A DNA stretch of 64,000 bases from JBDTVS01 sp040007095 (GTDB lineage Bacteria; Acidobacteriota; Vicinamibacteria; Vicinamibacterales; CAVVIG01). Location: assembly GCA_040007095.1 (NCBI GenBank), contig JBDTVS010000045.1:1-64000 (forward strand), read 5' to 3'. Of this stretch, positions 7,314 through 16,060 are shown piece after piece (position 1 is the first letter of the stretch; every line of letters starts with the position of its first letter). The position numbers and the translations under genes were made by a program. The notes below the pieces were generated by a model. That model did no database searches. It was not told the origin of the DNA and was given only the letters and a program-made list of their open reading frames with translations.

Positions 7314-8940
7314 TTGGCGGATTGATTGGCGGATTGATTTGCAGCCGCCTGGCCTCGAGATTTCGCTCGGCCTGCAGCCGTTCCAGCTCGACGTCAGAAT
7401 GATCCGCGAACGACATCGCGTCGGCGATGGCGCGGTGGCCGGCGACGTCTCCGATCGCGCGGTGCATCGACTGGCAGACGCGGCGATACGCCGGATGGCC
7501 CTGAGGCGCGGTTCTCAGCTCAATCACGTGCATCGCCTCACGCGCGTTCATGTCCATGTAGAACCGGACGCGATACGCCATCACCACGCCGTATGATGCG
7601 GCATCGCGCAGGCCCGCCGCCGCCATCGATTCGTAGAGCCCGGCCGACCTGTCCATGATCTCGCGCCACTCCGGAAGCGCCCCCGCCTCCTCGATCGCCG
7701 CCGGCTCCGTGTAGCCGTGTCGCGTGCTGAGCGGCTGCCATTCGAGCGTCAGCAACCGATGCCGCTGCAGATCGCGAAACGCCCCGTAATCGGTCAGCAC
7801 GTCGAACCGGTACGAGGTCCGCTCGAACGCGCGTCCCGGCCGATGACGCCGGTTCGCCCGTTGTCCCACGTACGCGCGAAGCAACGCCACCCGATCATCC
7901 GCCGACAAACGACGGGCAATCGCCATGAGCTGGTCGTCGGGTAACGGGGACGCGGCGTAGAGGGCGGCGGCGATCACTTTGACCTCGCCGTCAGGATCGA
8001 AATCAGTGAGCGTCACTTCGGCACGACCCTCGGGCTCGATCCCACCGACAATCGGACCCGCCAGGCTGTGGAAGGCACGGCGCGTGTCGGACAAGTACAG
8101 AATCCCTCGTCCACCTCGGTTCGGCTGATCGACCCGGGTCAGAAATGCCGGGATGATCTGCCGCAGTTCGTCGAGCATCAACGCGCCGTGGCCGCGGACT
8201 TCCTGCAGCGGGTGCGCGAACATTCGCAGCAGCAGCGACTCGTAGGCCTGGCCCGTGCCGAACAGGCCGACGTTGGACTGCGTGGCCGCCGGCAGCAGAC
8301 CGCGCAGGGTATCGAGGGCTTTGGCCCGGATGACCGATCGGTACATCCCTTCCGAATCTTCCGGAGACTTGGGGTACTTCGTTCGAAAGTGCGATTCGAG
8401 CGTGGGAATCCATCGGGCATACGTATCGAATGCCCGATCGAGCGTGTCGATGAACCGTGCCCGGATCGGCGATCCGCCCAGTTCCGCGGGAACGTGATAC
8501 TTCCAGCGCCCGTTCGGTCGATCGGTGTATGGGACATACCGCGTCGATTGCTCGAGGTACGCCATCAAGCGTCCCCATTCGAGCACTTTGGTCAGGACGT
8601 TCGAGACGCCTTCACAGGCCAGGTGGGCACTCCCGAGCTGGGCGACTGAATCATCGCCGTATTCACCCAGGACGCGCGCGTACAACTCGTCGGCCCGCCG
8701 CGATCCGATTGCCGCCGGCGCCGGTGTGGCGGTGGCCTCGATCTGCCCGGCAAACTCATCGAGGAACAAGCGTCGCAACGACTTCGCCGAGCGCGAGTAT
8801 CGCGCGAACAACGCGCCCTTCACGGTTTCCGGCAGATGCCTCAGGGCGAACACCGGCCGATCGGTGTTGGTGAAGTAGGGTGTGAGGACGCTGATTTCAT
8901 CGGCGGTGAAGGTTTCAACCGGGGCGGCGGACTGAGTCAT
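7303..8940 (-). CDS. Double-length ThyX-like (FAD-dependent thymidylate synthase family) protein
   Basis: 545 residues, more than twice a normal ThyX (about 220-250). Both halves resemble ThyX. The N-terminal half has EWGRLMAYLEQSTRYVPY (near 118-137), where ThyX has RHRxxSxNxxSxRY, so the RHR is lost. The C-terminal half has QRHRLLTLEWQPLSTRHGY (near 390-408), which keeps RHR but not the serine that follows. If active, it would make dTMP from dUMP with methylene-tetrahydrofolate and FAD. The last residues, NPPINPPINP, are encoded by a 12-bp tandem repeat. Family membership is fairly sure, activity is not. It diverges from the ABC operon. Confidence 0.75.
   Translation of the reverse strand: MTQSAAPVETFTADEISVLTPYFTNTDRPVFALRHLPETVKGALFARYSRSAKSLRRLFLDEFAGQIEATATPAPAAIGSRRADELYARVLGEYGDDSVAQLGSAHLACEGVSNVLTKVLEWGRLMAYLEQSTRYVPYTDRPNGRWKYHVPAELGGSPIRARFIDTLDRAFDTYARWIPTLESHFRTKYPKSPEDSEGMYRSVIRAKALDTLRGLLPAATQSNVGLFGTGQAYESLLLRMFAHPLQEVRGHGALMLDELRQIIPAFLTRVDQPNRGGRGILYLSDTRRAFHSLAGPIVGGIEPEGRAEVTLTDFDPDGEVKVIAAALYAASPLPDDQLMAIARRLSADDRVALLRAYVGQRANRRHRPGRAFERTSYRFDVLTDYGAFRDLQRHRLLTLEWQPLSTRHGYTEPAAIEEAGALPEWREIMDRSAGLYESMAAAGLRDAASYGVVMAYRVRFYMDMNAREAMHVIELRTAPQGHPAYRRVCQSMHRAIGDVAGHRAIADAMSFADHSDVELERLQAERNLEARRLQINPPINPPINP
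7306..7341. repeat. 12-bp tandem repeat across two convergent stop codons
   Basis: Nearly three copies of GATTGATTGGCG lie end to end. The first supplies the TGA stop of the SDR gene, and all of them encode the proline-rich tail of the ThyX-like protein on the other strand. Slippage here would change the tail length. Confidence 0.85.
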
Positions 8941-8949
8941 CAGCGACGT

Positions 8950-8955
8950 ATTCTA
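8950..8955 (-). promoter_or_regulatory. -10 box for the ThyX-like gene (leaderless candidate)
   Basis: On the minus strand TAGAAT lies 9 nt before the ATG. No ribosome-binding site is present. The sequence AATACGTCG occurs twice around it, which might be an operator. Confidence 0.45.
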
Positions 8956-8984
8956 TGGTCAATACGACGTATTTTCGAATAAAT

Positions 8985-9014
8985 TTGACACCGTTGTGAA
9001 ATGTTTCACAGAAT
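8985..9014 (+). promoter_or_regulatory. Sigma-70-type promoter of the ABC exporter operon
   Basis: A perfect -35 TTGACA (8985-8990) is followed after 18 nt by CAGAAT (9009-9014). The expected transcription start falls on or next to the ATG at 9021, so the message is probably leaderless. Confidence 0.65.
8995..9010. promoter_or_regulatory. CRP/FNR-family operator palindrome
   Basis: TGTGAAATGTTTCACA fits the CRP consensus TGTGA-N6-TCACA exactly and has 7-bp perfect arms. It lies between the -35 and -10 hexamers, a place where a bound regulator would block RNA polymerase. Confidence 0.6.
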
Positions 9015-9020
9015 GAGCTC

Positions 9021-9752
9021 ATGATCGCGCTCGACCACGTCACCAAGCAGTTCGACGGCAAACGCCGCGTCGTCGCGCTCGACGATGTGAGCCTGACCAT
9101 CGAGAAGGGGGAGATGGTGTCCGTCATCGGACCGTCGGGCTCAGGCAAGTCGACGCTCCTGAATCTGGTCGGCGCCCTCGATAGCCCGACGTCGGGCAAA
9201 GTCCTGGTGGACGGCCAAGCCCTCGACGGCCTGATCGATGATGATCTCGCACGAGTCCGACGTGACAAGGTGGGCTTCATCTTTCAGTTTTTCAATCTTC
9301 TGCCGACGCTGTCGTCCCTGGAAAACGTCGGCCTCCCGCTGCACTTGCGTGGCTGGCCGCGGCGAAAGGTGGACCAGCGGGCGCAGGAACTTCTCGCGCT
9401 GGTGCAACTCGGCCATCGCCTCCATCACGTGCCGGAAGAGCTGTCCGGAGGCGAACGCCAGCGCGTGGCGATCGCGCGCGCCCTGTCGGTCTACCCGCCA
9501 ATCCTGCTCGCGGACGAGCCAACCGGCAACCTGGACTCACACACGGGGACCGAGATCCTCGGCCTCATCCGCGACCTCCACTCGCGACTGGGCTCGACCG
9601 TGGTGATCGTGACGCACGACATGAAGGTCGCGGAAAGCTGCGGTCGGACAATTGCCCTCCGAGACGGCAAGATCGTCGAGGACGTCCGGCGCGAGGTGAG
9701 CCACACGCCGCGTCCCGAGGTCCCGACCTCGTCGCGGCAGCTCCCGACATGA
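9021..9752 (+). CDS. ABC transporter ATPase, LolD/MacB type
   Basis: 243 residues. It powers an exporter by ATP hydrolysis at the inner face of the membrane. Walker A GPSGSGKST is near residues 37-45, the Q-loop in FIFQFFNLLP near 90, the ABC signature LSGGERQR near 140, Walker B ILLADEPT near 160, and the switch histidine in VTHD near 197. The spacing and sequence are those of the LolD/MacB group, which serve FtsX-type permeases. The stop overlaps the permease start by 4 nt (ATGA), so the two are translated together. Confidence 0.92.
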   Translation: MIALDHVTKQFDGKRRVVALDDVSLTIEKGEMVSVIGPSGSGKSTLLNLVGALDSPTSGKVLVDGQALDGLIDDDLARVRRDKVGFIFQFFNLLPTLSSLENVGLPLHLRGWPRRKVDQRAQELLALVQLGHRLHHVPEELSGGERQRVAIARALSVYPPILLADEPTGNLDSHTGTEILGLIRDLHSRLGSTVVIVTHDMKVAESCGRTIALRDGKIVEDVRREVSHTPRPEVPTSSRQLPT

Positions 9753-12301
9753 TCCTCCTGAAGCTGATCAGCTGGCCGTATTTCCGAAAGCACGTGCTGC
9801 GGTCGCTGCTGACCACTGCCGGCATCGTGCTGGGCGTCGCCGTGTTCGTCGGCATGCACACCGCGAACCAGAGCGTGTTCTTTGCGTTCTCGAACACGGT
9901 CGACCGCATTGCCGGGAAGACCGAGATTCAGGTCACCGCCGGCGAGACCGGCTTCGACGAAGAGGTGCTCGAAAGAGTCCAGGCGGCGGCGACCGTACGC
10001 GTCGCCGTACCCGCCATCGAAGCCGTTGTCGATCCCAAGCTCCCCGGCGAAGGCAACCTGCTGGTTCTCGGCATCGACATGACCGGCGACCGCAGTCTTC
10101 GCGACTACGACCTCGAGAGCGGCGACGAGGCGGTCATCGACGACCCGCTGGTCTTTCTGGCCCAGCCCGATTCACTGATCGTGACCAAGGAATTCGCGGA
10201 CAAGAACCATTTCGAAGTCGGGAGCCGGCTGCCGCTCAACACCGCCGAGGGGGACAAGCAGCTGGTGATTCGCGGCATCATGAAATCGTCCGGGCTGACC
10301 AGCGCGTTCGGCGGCAATCTGGCCATCATGGACATCTACGCGGCGCAGAAGATGTTCGGCCGCGGACGGAAGTTCGATCGCATCGATCTTGCCGTCGTGC
10401 CGGGCCGCACGATCGCACAGGCGGAAGAAGAACTGCGCTCGCTGCTCGGGCCGGGGTTTCAGGTCGCCCCCCCCTCAGGGCGCGGGCAGCAGTTCGAGCA
10501 GATGCTCGCGGCCTACTCGATCATGGTGAGCGTCTCGAGCGTGTTTGCGCTGTTCATCGGGATGTTCATCATCTACAACTCTTTTGCGATTGCGGTGACG
10601 GAGCGGCGCTCGGAGATCGGGATCCTGCGCGCGCTCGGGGCGACGCGCGGCCAGATCCGGCGGCTCTTCCTCGGCGAGAGCGCGATCACCGGTCTGGTGG
10701 GATCGCTCGCGGGCCTCGGGTTTGGGGTCCTGATCGCACGAGCCATCGCGGCGTCGATCGGCACGCTCATCAACGACGCCTACGGGGTGGCCCAACACGC
10801 CGACGAGGTCGCCGCCAGCCCACGACTGCTCGGGTGGGCGCTCCTGATCGGCGTGGCCACCAGCATCGTCGCCGCCCTGATACCGGCGCGGAACGCGGCG
10901 CAGGTCGACCCCGTGCACGCCCTGCAGAAGGGCAAGTATCAGATCCTGACGGCCGGCGAGAACCGGCTGCGGGCAATCCTGGCGGCGCTGCTCGCCGGTG
11001 TGTCGGTTGCGTGTCTGGTATTCACCGTCTCCCGCCCGGCGTTTTATTTCGGCTACTTTCTCGTGCTGGTCGTCGCATTGCTGCTCAGTCCACTGCTGTC
11101 GCTCGCACTGGCAAAATTGCTGCGACCCCTGCTGAAATGGGTCCGACCGGTCGAAGGGGCGCTCGCGGCGGACAGCCTCATTCAGGCGCCGCGCCGGACG
11201 TCTTCGAGCGTGGCGGCGTTGATGCTCTCGATGGCCGCCGTCGTCGGCTTTGCCGGAATGGCCGGCGCCAGCTACAGTTCGATCATCGATTGGATGGACA
11301 CGGCCCTCAATCCGGACCTCTTCGTCCTGCCGTCCCAGAACATTGTCGTGCGCACGATTCGATTTCCGGCGACGATGGCGCCCGAGTTGGCGGCGGTGCC
11401 GGGCGTGGAGCGGGTGCAGATGGTCCGCGACGCGCGCGTCGTCTTCCGGGGCACGCCGATCATGGTCGTCGCCGTCGAGATCGAGAGCATCGCGCAGACG
11501 GCCCGGCGGCGGCCGGTGTCAGGCGATGAGGACGAGATGTACCGGCTGACCGCGCAGGGACGAGGTGTGATGGTGTCGGACAACCTTGCACGCCTTCAGC
11601 ACCTGACACTCGGCGAGATGCTCGAGATTCCGGCGCCAAACGGCGTCGTCAAACTGCCCATCGCAGGGATCGTCGTCGACTACTCCGATCAGCAGGGGGC
11701 GATTCTGATGGATCGCACCGTGTTCACCCGATACTGGCACGACGACTCGGTGAACATCTTCCGCGTCTACTTGAAGCCGGGGGCCCAGGTCCCCGAAGTG
11801 AAACGTCTCATCCTCAGTCGCTTTGCCGGTCAACGGCAGGTATTCGTCCTGACGAATGCGGAGTTGAAGGGCTATATCCTCAAGATCACCGACCAGTGGT
11901 TCAGCCTGACGTCCGTGCAATTTGCCGTCGCGGTGCTGGTCGCGATTCTGGGCATCGTGAACACGCTCACCGTCTCAATTACCGATCGGCGGCGGGAGCT
12001 CGGGGTACTGCGCGCGGTAGGCGGCCTGCGCGGCCAGATTCGCCGGACGATCTGGATCGAGGCGCTGAGCATTGCGACGATCGGTCTCGTTCTGGGCTTC
12101 GCGCTCGGCGCCATCAATCTGTTCTATACACTGCAGGTCGTCGAGCACGACGTCGCGGGCATGCGGCTCGCCTATGCCTTCCCGTTCACTGTCGCGGCCA
12201 CGCTCATTCCGACGATGCTCGGGGCGGCGTTCATTGCGGCGATCTGGCCGGCCGAATCCGCAGTGCACGGATCGCTGGTGGAGGCGCTCGAGTATGAATA
12301 G
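9749..12301 (+). CDS. FtsX-type ABC permease, two-module fused form
   Basis: 850 residues, about twice a LolC/LolE or MacB membrane unit. An N-terminal membrane segment (near 15-35) and a large periplasmic domain are followed by an FtsX helix block near 250-400. A second periplasmic domain precedes the last FtsX block near 725-850. ERRSEIGILRALGATRGQIR near 285 and DRRRELGVLRAVGGLRGQIR near 750 are matching coupling-helix segments, which shows the internal duplication. A single chain of this kind can form the whole transmembrane part. Such permeases move lipids or lipoproteins, or act mechanically on the envelope. It overlaps the ATPase gene by 4 nt and the next gene by 8 nt. Confidence 0.88.
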   Translation: MILLKLISWPYFRKHVLRSLLTTAGIVLGVAVFVGMHTANQSVFFAFSNTVDRIAGKTEIQVTAGETGFDEEVLERVQAAATVRVAVPAIEAVVDPKLPGEGNLLVLGIDMTGDRSLRDYDLESGDEAVIDDPLVFLAQPDSLIVTKEFADKNHFEVGSRLPLNTAEGDKQLVIRGIMKSSGLTSAFGGNLAIMDIYAAQKMFGRGRKFDRIDLAVVPGRTIAQAEEELRSLLGPGFQVAPPSGRGQQFEQMLAAYSIMVSVSSVFALFIGMFIIYNSFAIAVTERRSEIGILRALGATRGQIRRLFLGESAITGLVGSLAGLGFGVLIARAIAASIGTLINDAYGVAQHADEVAASPRLLGWALLIGVATSIVAALIPARNAAQVDPVHALQKGKYQILTAGENRLRAILAALLAGVSVACLVFTVSRPAFYFGYFLVLVVALLLSPLLSLALAKLLRPLLKWVRPVEGALAADSLIQAPRRTSSSVAALMLSMAAVVGFAGMAGASYSSIIDWMDTALNPDLFVLPSQNIVVRTIRFPATMAPELAAVPGVERVQMVRDARVVFRGTPIMVVAVEIESIAQTARRRPVSGDEDEMYRLTAQGRGVMVSDNLARLQHLTLGEMLEIPAPNGVVKLPIAGIVVDYSDQQGAILMDRTVFTRYWHDDSVNIFRVYLKPGAQVPEVKRLILSRFAGQRQVFVLTNAELKGYILKITDQWFSLTSVQFAVAVLVAILGIVNTLTVSITDRRRELGVLRAVGGLRGQIRRTIWIEALSIATIGLVLGFALGAINLFYTLQVVEHDVAGMRLAYAFPFTVAATLIPTMLGAAFIAAIWPAESAVHGSLVEALEYE

Positions 12302-13109
12302 TCATCCACTCGTCGATCGAAAATCAACGCGACGGCTGGTGGGCACCCTGTTGATTGCGGGCGTCGCGCTGTCGTGGCTCGGAGGCTGGTCGGTGAATCT
12401 TCGTGCCGCCGACAACGCCCGCGAGATTGTTCAGGACGCCCAGCGCCGGACCGACGCCAAATCACAGCGCTACGAGGGTGTGCTCAAAGTATTCGACGCC
12501 AAAGGGAAAATCAGCGACAAGCGGTGGACCTACGACCGGATTGGCGCCCATGGCGACAGCAAGTCGGTGCTGCGTTTCACCTCGCCCGCCGAGGTCAAGG
12601 GCGTCGCGCTGCTGGTTGTCAACCATCCCGACCGGGCATCAGACCAGTGGATGTGGACGCCGGCGATCGAGCGCGATCGGCGGATTGCCCTGCAGGATCG
12701 ATCGACGCGCTTTTTCGGGACCGACTTCAGCTTCGAGGATCTCGAAGAACGTGACGTCGACCAATACGACTACGTGCTGCGCGGTGACGAGACCGTGGAC
12801 GGCGCGATGTGCTGGCGAATCGAGTCGACCCCGAAAACCGGCAGGTCGTCGCAGTACACGCGATCGCTCGTCTGGGTGCGAAAGGACAATTACGCGTTTG
12901 CCCGCATCGAGAACTTCGTCAAGGAGCAGCTGGTACGCCGTCTCGTCTATTCCGACATCCAGAACGTGCAGGGCATCTGGACCGCCCATCAACTCGAGAT
13001 GACCGACGTCCGGCGCGGGAGTCGAACCCGCCTGACGCTCGAGAAGCTCCAGTACAACCTCGCGTTGAAGGACGAAGACTTCACCCTGCAGGCGATTCGC
13101 CGGCAGTAG
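12294..13109 (+). CDS. Periplasmic LolA-like (outer membrane lipoprotein-sorting fold) protein
   Basis: 271 residues from the ATG inside the permease end. A signal peptide is clear: basic start, then a hydrophobic stretch near residues 18-35 ending around LRAADNA. The mature part has repeated aromatic beta-strands (DKRWTYDRIG, SDQWMWTPAIERDRRIALQD, TRFFGTDFSFEDLEERD) typical of LolA-like half-barrels annotated as outer membrane lipoprotein-sorting proteins. Proteins of this fold carry lipids or lipoproteins across the periplasm. Sitting between an ABC permease and an outer-membrane barrel, it is well placed as the shuttle of an export route. The cargo is unknown. Confidence 0.8.
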   Translation: MNSHPLVDRKSTRRLVGTLLIAGVALSWLGGWSVNLRAADNAREIVQDAQRRTDAKSQRYEGVLKVFDAKGKISDKRWTYDRIGAHGDSKSVLRFTSPAEVKGVALLVVNHPDRASDQWMWTPAIERDRRIALQDRSTRFFGTDFSFEDLEERDVDQYDYVLRGDETVDGAMCWRIESTPKTGRSSQYTRSLVWVRKDNYAFARIENFVKEQLVRRLVYSDIQNVQGIWTAHQLEMTDVRRGSRTRLTLEKLQYNLALKDEDFTLQAIRRQ

Positions 13110-13137
13110 GATCGAGCGTCTGGCACCTTCCCCAAGA

Positions 13138-14388
13138 ATGTCGGCGTCCCATCTCATCGCGGTCCTGGTTCTTGCCGGCGCGTTGCAGGCCGCGCGAGCG
13201 GACGGCCAGGTGATCTCCCAACGCGGCTTCGCCGAAGCGAGAGTCCAGTTGTTCCCGGACAGGACGCCCAACGACTCCACCCGGGCTGTCGGCGACGTGC
13301 TCCTTCGGGAAGAATTGTTCGCGAAGCCGATCGCGTGGCTGCAGTTCGCGGTCGGAGCCGACTTGCGGCTGAACTCTCACGAACAGGTCGAGGATGAATG
13401 GCGCGTGGACGTCTCTGATCGCGGCATTCGGCGGCCGCGGCTGTCGTTGCGGCGGGCCACCGCGACAATCGCCTTTCGCAAGCTGACGCTCGATGTGGGC
13501 AAGCAGTTCATCCGATGGGGTAAAGCCGACATCGTCAATCCGACCGACCACTTCGCGCCCCGGGACTACCTCAACGTCGTCGACACCGAGTTCCTACCGG
13601 TGACGGGCGGGCGCGCGGCCTTGCAGGCAACCGCTCAGGACTCGTTGGAGCTGGTGTGGCTGCCGCGCTTCACACCGAGCCGCATTCCGCTGCTCGACCA
13701 GCGCTGGACGGCGCTGCCTCCCGATGCTCCACTCGTGCAGATTGTGGACGCCGGCGCGGTACTGCCGACGAAATCCCAGCGTGGACTTCGCTGGAGCCAC
13801 GTCGGGGATCGCGTGGAGTACTCGTTGTCGTTCTTCGATGGAGTCAACCATCTTCCCAACATCGACCAGTCGCTGAAACCCAACCCGCTGCTCCCGGAAA
13901 TCGACATCCTGAAACGGTACCCGACGATTCGCTCTTATGGCGCCGACCTGGCGATGCCGACCCCGTGGCTGACGGTGAAGGGGGAGGTGGCCTACTTCAC
14001 GTCGCGGTCCTCAAGCACCGACGAATACGTGTTGTACGTGGTTCAGGTCGAGCGGCAAACCGGCGAGTGGGTGCTGGTCGGCGGGTACGCGGGAGAAGCG
14101 GTGACCAATCAGCGGGCCCAGTTGACCTTCGCGCCCGATCGCGGTCTCACGAAATCATTGGTCGCCCGCGCCTCGTACACGATTGATCCCAATCGGAGCC
14201 TGGCGTTGGAAACGGCCGTCCGTCAGAATCTGGCGGGCGCTTACGGGAAAGCGGAGTACTCCCAGGCCTACGGTCAACACTGGCGCGCGACGTTGGCGGG
14301 AGTGGTGATCGGCGGCGGGCAGGACGATTTTCTCGGCCAGTATCGGCAGAATTCGCATCTGTCGATCACACTTCGATGCAGTTATTAA
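13138..14388 (+). CDS. Outer-membrane beta-barrel protein of unknown cargo
   Basis: 416 residues. An N-terminal signal peptide (hydrophobic near 5-20, cleavage around ARADG) is followed by many alternating strands such as RPRLSLRRATATIAFRKLTL and KQFIRWGKADIVNPTDHFAP. The last residue is tyrosine after a hydrophobic strand (HLSITLRCSY), a typical barrel C-terminus. KADIVNPTDHFAPRD resembles the DUF1302/alginate-export-type barrels, but I cannot name a family with certainty. It lies 28 nt after the LolA-like gene and completes the four-gene unit. Confidence 0.75.
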   Translation: MSASHLIAVLVLAGALQAARADGQVISQRGFAEARVQLFPDRTPNDSTRAVGDVLLREELFAKPIAWLQFAVGADLRLNSHEQVEDEWRVDVSDRGIRRPRLSLRRATATIAFRKLTLDVGKQFIRWGKADIVNPTDHFAPRDYLNVVDTEFLPVTGGRAALQATAQDSLELVWLPRFTPSRIPLLDQRWTALPPDAPLVQIVDAGAVLPTKSQRGLRWSHVGDRVEYSLSFFDGVNHLPNIDQSLKPNPLLPEIDILKRYPTIRSYGADLAMPTPWLTVKGEVAYFTSRSSSTDEYVLYVVQVERQTGEWVLVGGYAGEAVTNQRAQLTFAPDRGLTKSLVARASYTIDPNRSLALETAVRQNLAGAYGKAEYSQAYGQHWRATLAGVVIGGGQDDFLGQYRQNSHLSITLRCSY

Positions 14389-14470
14389 ACCCACACGCCG
14401 GGGCCGGCGTCGGGTCGTGGCGAGTCTCCGGGTCAACCACCGCGCTCGGCGAGTAGAAAACCGGCTGATT

Positions 14471-14500
14471 TCTCGGTGGTCTCGGTGGCCTCGGTGGTGA
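14471..14500. repeat. 9-bp tandem CTCGGTGGY repeats
   Basis: Three near-perfect 9-bp units occur in the 193-nt gap before the M20 peptidase gene. The same motif appears inverted at 21675-21738. Confidence 0.7.
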
Positions 14501-14581
14501 ACTCGCGCCGACTCCATCTATGATGGACTCGAAGCCGGCGCTCAACCCTGCGGCGCACGAGACTCCGGCCCCAAGGTGCCT

Positions 14582-15967
14582 ATGGACAATGTGATCGACT
14601 ACATCAACATGAACCGCGAGAAGTACCTCGACGAGCTGAAAGGTCTGCTGGCCATTCCCAGTATCAGCGCGCTACCCGAGCACGCCGCGGACGTGCGGCG
14701 CTGCGCGGAGTGGTGCGGCGACGAGATGCGGCGCATCGGCCTCCAGAACGTGCGACTGGTCGAGACGCCTGGCAACCCGATCGTCTACGGCGATTGGCTC
14801 GGCGCCCCCGGTGCGCCGACCATCCTGTTCTACGGACACTACGACGTGCAGCCGGTCGACCCGCTCGATCTCTGGGAGTCGCCGCCGTTTGAGGCCACCG
14901 TCCGCGACGGCGAACTCTATGCGCGTGGCGCGGCCGACGACAAAGGCCAGGTCTTCATGCACTTCAAGGCCGTCGAGGCACATCTGACCCGGAACAGCCG
15001 ATTGCCGGTCAACATCAAGTTCTTCCTCGAAGGCGAGGAAGAAGTAGGCAGCGTGCACCTCGACGATTTCATCCGCGCTCACAAGCAGGAGCTCTCCGCC
15101 GATCTGGTGGTCATTTCGGACACGGCGATGTTCGACCGCGGCGTGCCTTCGATTTGCTACGGCCTCCGCGGCCTCGTGTATTGCCAGATCGATCTGCGCG
15201 GCAGCAAAGGGGACATGCACTCGGGCGTCTTCGGTGGGGCGGTCGCGAACCCGGCATTCGTCCTGGCGCAGATGATTGCGCAGATGAAGGACCGCAGCGG
15301 CCGCATCAAGGTGCCCGGCTTCTATGACGACGTCCTCCCGCTCGAGGACACCGAACGTCAGGCCTGGGCGCAGTTGCCGTTCAACGAGAAGAAGTATCGG
15401 AAGGACTTCGGCATCCCCAAGCTGGCAGGCGAAACGGGCTTCTCGACGCTCGAGCGAACCTGGGCGCGGCCGACGCTCGAAGTCAACGGACTCAACTCGG
15501 GATTCACCGGTGACGGCGCGAAAACCGTTCTACCGGCGGTCTCGATGGCCAAGATCAGCATGCGGCTGGTGCCGAATCAGGACCCGAACAAGATCGCCGA
15601 CCTCTTCGAACGCTACGTGCGGACGATCGCGCCCAAGACCGTGGAGCTGACGTTCACGCGCATGCACGGCGGCAAGCCGTGGATGGCGTCATACGATCAC
15701 CCGTTCATGCAAGCGGCGGCCCGGGCCATCGAGCGTGGCTTTGGACGCCAGCCGGTCTTCACGCGCGAAGGCGGCTCGATTCCGGTGGTATCGACGTTTC
15801 AGGAGGAACTTGGCCTGCCCTCGGTGCTGTTCGGCGTCGGGCTACCCGACGAGAATGCCCACGCCCCGAACGAGAAGCTCGATCTCGGGAACTTTCATCA
15901 CGGCATCATCGCGGCGGCGTATCTCTACCACGAGATCGCCCAGATTCCGGTGTCGACAGCGACCTGA
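14582..15967 (+). CDS. M20-family metallopeptidase (dipeptidase-like)
   Basis: 461 residues. Zinc ligands are visible in order: YGHYDVQP near residue 84, GAADDKGQV near 119, EGEEEVG near 150 (catalytic glutamate), and a late histidine in NAHAPNEKLD near 430. A dimerisation (lid) domain with GSKGDMHSGVFGG lies near 205. Members cleave dipeptides or short peptides in the cytoplasm. The start ATG is preferred over a GTG two codons earlier because AAGG lies 6 nt upstream of it. Confidence 0.9.
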   Translation: MDNVIDYINMNREKYLDELKGLLAIPSISALPEHAADVRRCAEWCGDEMRRIGLQNVRLVETPGNPIVYGDWLGAPGAPTILFYGHYDVQPVDPLDLWESPPFEATVRDGELYARGAADDKGQVFMHFKAVEAHLTRNSRLPVNIKFFLEGEEEVGSVHLDDFIRAHKQELSADLVVISDTAMFDRGVPSICYGLRGLVYCQIDLRGSKGDMHSGVFGGAVANPAFVLAQMIAQMKDRSGRIKVPGFYDDVLPLEDTERQAWAQLPFNEKKYRKDFGIPKLAGETGFSTLERTWARPTLEVNGLNSGFTGDGAKTVLPAVSMAKISMRLVPNQDPNKIADLFERYVRTIAPKTVELTFTRMHGGKPWMASYDHPFMQAAARAIERGFGRQPVFTREGGSIPVVSTFQEELGLPSVLFGVGLPDENAHAPNEKLDLGNFHHGIIAAAYLYHEIAQIPVSTAT

Positions 15968-16012
15968 GACCTGCGAGAGCGATTTCGACAACGCCGTAGA
16001 ACGGATCGGGCG

Positions 16013-16030
16013 CTTTGTGTTCTTTGTGGT
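16013..16030. repeat. 9-bp repeat CTTTGTGTT/CTTTGTGGT
   Basis: Two adjacent 9-mers lie in the convergent gap between the M20 gene and the SirB1-like gene. They belong to the same class of micro-repeats seen at 23653-23724. Confidence 0.5.
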
Positions 16031-16060
16031 TCAAGAAATTCGCGCCGGGGTACGTCGTGG

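Noticed and set aside
7306..7341. CRISPR-like array
   Set aside because: The 12-bp units are directly adjacent, without spacers; this is a simple tandem repeat.
9021..12301. Identification as LolCDE or MacB
   Set aside because: The ATPase fits the group, but the permease is a separate 850-residue double-module chain. MacB has the ATPase fused to one membrane unit, and LolC/LolE are two separate proteins of half this size.
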